7,272 nucleotides of DNA from an uncultured Blautia sp. (GTDB lineage: Bacteria; Bacillota; Clostridia; Lachnospirales; Lachnospiraceae): assembly GCA_900765525.1 (NCBI GenBank), contig CAAFRY010000332.1, forward strand, positions 1 through 7,272, written 5' to 3'. The notes under the pieces were generated by a model, which saw only the letters and a list, made by a program, of their open reading frames with translations, had not been told where the DNA came from and did not search any database. Shown here piece after piece: positions 4,891 to 7,272 of the stretch (position 1 is its first letter; each line of letters starts with the position of its first letter). A program made the position numbers and the translations under genes.

Positions 4891-7268
4891 TATTTCTTAA
4901 ACTCTACAATAGTAACTCCGGCGTCTCCCTCGCCAAATTCGGCCAGGTGGAAGTCCTTTACATGCTTTTGACGCCGCAGATAATTATGGACACCCTTTCT
5001 GAGGGCGCCGGTTCCCTTGCCGTGTACTACCCGTACACTGGCCAGGTGAGAAAGATAGGCATCGTCTAAATATTTATCCAGCTCAGCCACTGCCTCATCC
5101 ACGGTTTTTCCCAGAAGATTGATTTCCGGGCTGATGGAAGCAGATTTATTCATCCGTATTTTTCCTGCTCCGGTGCGCTGAAGGGATGGACCGGTAATAA
5201 CCGGCTCGTCAATAAGCTGCAAATCGGATAATGCCACCTTGGAGCGGAGGATTCCCATCTGGACAAAGACCATTCCCTTTGCGTCAGGTTTGGAGCTGAT
5301 GGTACCTTTCACATTCAGACTTAACACCTTTACTGCGTCTCCCAGAGAAACATCCTTGGCCGTAAGGGTGGATTTTTTTTGTTTGGGAGTCTTAAGGGCC
5401 ATTTTTTTGCCTGTGTCATCCATCTTTTTCCGGAGCTGGGCTCTTTTTTCCTCCAGCTCCTTGACGGTAAGGCTTTCCTGATTAGACTTATTAAAAAGCT
5501 TCATGGTCTGGTCCGCATAATCCTTGGCTTCCCGGAGGATACGGTGTGCCTCTTCGTTGGCTTCCTGAAGAATCCTTTCCTTGCGCTGGTCCAGCTTGTC
5601 CTGCTTTTCTTCCAGCCGGGCCTTTAAGCCTTGGATTTCTTCCTTATAGCGTGTGATTTCCTCTTGCTCAGCCTCGATAGTCTTGCGGCTCTGTTCCAGG
5701 GAGGTCAGCACATCTTCAAAAGATTCGTCTTCCTGGCTTATTTGTTCTTTGGCCTTTTCTATTATATAATCCGGCAGCCCCAGCTTGCTGGAAATGGCAA
5801 AGGCATTGCTTTTCCCTGGAATACCGATAAGAAGACGGTAAGTGGGCCGCAGGGTTTCTACATCGAATTCGCAGGATGCATTTTCCACGCCTTGAGTTGA
5901 AAGGGCGTAAACCTTCAGTTCACTGTAATGGGTGGTTGCCATGGTCCGGATTCCCTGGCTGTGAAGGTGGGAAAGAATGGCAATAGCCAATGCTGCTCCC
6001 TCCGTGGGGTCTGTGCCGGCTCCCAGTTCGTCAAAGAGAACCAGAGAATCCCGGTCTGCTTTTTCTATAAAGTTCACCACGTTTGTCATGTGGGAAGAGA
6101 AGGTACTTAAAGATTGCTCAATACTCTGTTCATCGCCAATATCCGCATAGACCTGCCGGAATACGGCCAGCCGGGAATTATCAAAGGCCGGAATGTGGAG
6201 ACCGGACTGCCCCATAAGGGTCAGAAGTCCTACGGTTTTTAGGGATACGGTTTTACCGCCGGTATTGGGACCGGTAACCACCAGCAAATCAAAGCCATCT
6301 CCAAGCCGCACATCTATGGGTACTACCTTATGTTTATCAATGAGAGGGTGACGGCCTTTTTTAATATCAATGATTCCTTCCCGGTTAAATCGGGGCTCTG
6401 TGGCATTTTGGGCTTTGGCTAAAAGGGCCCGGGCGAAAATGAAGTCAAGCTGAGAGAGAATTTTTAAGTTATCCTGAATCAGCTCCAGGTTTTCTGCTGC
6501 CTGCTGGCTTAAATTAGACAGTATGATTTCAATTTCTGCCTGCTCTTTCGCTTCCATTTCCCGCATGTCATTGTTTAGCTTTACCACGGCCATAGGTTCC
6601 ACGAAAACCGTAGAACCGGTGGAAGACTGGTCGTGAATCATACCAGGTACCTGGCCTTTGTATTCTGCTTTTACAGGAATACAGTATCTGCCGTTGCGCA
6701 TGGTAATGACGCTGTCCTGCAGATAGGTACGGGCCCCTCCGCTGATATAGGAGGTAAGCTGGCTGTGGATTTTATCATTTATGTTTTTCATGTTTCTCCG
6801 GACCTGGCGTAGTCCCGGGCTGGCGTCATCGGAAATTTCCTCTTCCGACAGGATACAGCGGCGAATTTCTCCGGATAAAAGGGTAAGAGGCTCCAGCACC
6901 TCAAACATACCCTCCAGGGAATCGGTTCCTTCCTCTTCATTTTCCCCTCTGCCGTAGGCTTTGGCACGATTGGTATTTTCTAAGAGTGCGGACAGGGCCA
7001 GAAGCTCCCCGGTTCCCAGGGTGCTGCCGATTTCCAGCCGTTTCAAAGACCCTCGAATATCCTTAACGCCTCCAAAAGATAGGGAGCCTTTTTTATAAAT
7101 TCTGGCCAGAGCATCGGCTGTTTCCTGCTGCATCACTTCAATCTGAGTTAAATCGGAAAGTGGCCGCAGATTTCTGCAGAAATCCTTTCCCAAGGTAGAA
7201 GTGGCGCAGCCTTCCAGCATTTCTATAATCTTGTCATATTCTAAAGTTTTCAAAGCTTTTTCGTTCAT
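4890..7268 (-). CDS. mutS2: MutS2 family ATPase with Smr domain
   Basis: A full-length 792-residue MutS2 (the B. subtilis protein is about 785). It lacks the mismatch-recognition domain of MutS. The core/clamp region spans about 1-300. The ABC ATPase has Walker A GPNTGGKT (333-340), the conserved block DIGDEQSIEQSLSTFSSHM (376-394), Walker B LVLFDELGAGTDP (409-421) and the switch TTHYSELK (445-452). A long charged coiled coil (about 512-625), a KOW-like segment (about 638-685) and a C-terminal Smr domain (about 715-792, with VVHGKGTGALR at 747-757) follow. MutS2 has been linked to suppression of recombination, and in B. subtilis to recognition and splitting of collided ribosomes. In the Smr domain the usual LDLR-type motif reads INLLG (716-720). 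The N-terminus MNEKALKTLEYDKI matches family starts. Only four bases upstream are visible, so its ribosome binding site and promoter are outside. It heads the mutS2-regulator-kinase operon. Confidence 0.96.
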   Translation of the reverse strand: MNEKALKTLEYDKIIEMLEGCATSTLGKDFCRNLRPLSDLTQIEVMQQETADALARIYKKGSLSFGGVKDIRGSLKRLEIGSTLGTGELLALSALLENTNRAKAYGRGENEEEGTDSLEGMFEVLEPLTLLSGEIRRCILSEEEISDDASPGLRQVRRNMKNINDKIHSQLTSYISGGARTYLQDSVITMRNGRYCIPVKAEYKGQVPGMIHDQSSTGSTVFVEPMAVVKLNNDMREMEAKEQAEIEIILSNLSQQAAENLELIQDNLKILSQLDFIFARALLAKAQNATEPRFNREGIIDIKKGRHPLIDKHKVVPIDVRLGDGFDLLVVTGPNTGGKTVSLKTVGLLTLMGQSGLHIPAFDNSRLAVFRQVYADIGDEQSIEQSLSTFSSHMTNVVNFIEKADRDSLVLFDELGAGTDPTEGAALAIAILSHLHSQGIRTMATTHYSELKVYALSTQGVENASCEFDVETLRPTYRLLIGIPGKSNAFAISSKLGLPDYIIEKAKEQISQEDESFEDVLTSLEQSRKTIEAEQEEITRYKEEIQGLKARLEEKQDKLDQRKERILQEANEEAHRILREAKDYADQTMKLFNKSNQESLTVKELEEKRAQLRKKMDDTGKKMALKTPKQKKSTLTAKDVSLGDAVKVLSLNVKGTISSKPDAKGMVFVQMGILRSKVALSDLQLIDEPVITGPSLQRTGAGKIRMNKSASISPEINLLGKTVDEAVAELDKYLDDAYLSHLASVRVVHGKGTGALRKGVHNYLRRQKHVKDFHLAEFGEGDAGVTIVEFKK

Positions 7269-7272
7269 TGTA

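Noticed and set aside
1..7272. Mobile elements, CRISPR arrays, riboswitches, tRNA or rRNA genes
   Set aside because: I found no spaced direct repeats, no transposase or integrase motifs, and no intergenic space large enough for a structured RNA. The genes cover nearly all of the window.

Overview
The window reads as ordinary, tightly packed chromosome from a low-to-mid GC anaerobic Firmicute. Class Clostridia, probably Lachnospiraceae, is an inference from protein style (Nth, MutS2 and OmpR-type regulator sequences), strong AGGAGG-like ribosome binding sites and very short gene spacing. No species can be named from the sequence. I see no mobile element, CRISPR array, tRNA or rRNA, and no non-coding stretch longer than about 20 bases once the small gene at 1118-1222 is counted.

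Left half, + strand (2-2744): five co-directional genes, apparently one transcription unit. They are the 3' part of endonuclease III (nth), a DEDDh 3'-5' exonuclease joined to it by an ATGA overlap, a 34-residue single-span membrane protein, an AIR-synthase/HypE-like protein without the HypE C-terminal cysteine, and the tRNA wobble-position 2'-O-methyltransferase TrmL. The unit ends at a compact intrinsic terminator at 2743-2767.

Right half, - strand (7268 down to 2751): mutS2, an OmpR-family response regulator and its sensor histidine kinase, spaced by 13 nt and then a 4-nt overlap, so very likely one operon read leftwards from a promoter just outside the right edge. The two units converge. 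Their stop codons are only 6 nt apart, and both lie inside the terminator hairpin.

Functionally, both arms mix nucleic-acid maintenance genes (base excision, exonuclease, MutS2) with a tRNA modification enzyme and a membrane signalling pair. I found no convincing new multi-gene system. The items most worth a second look are the 34-aa membrane protein, the HypE-like protein of unknown substrate, the altered LDLR-type motif in the MutS2 Smr domain, the C-terminal extension of the exonuclease, and the coupling of mutS2 to a two-component system.
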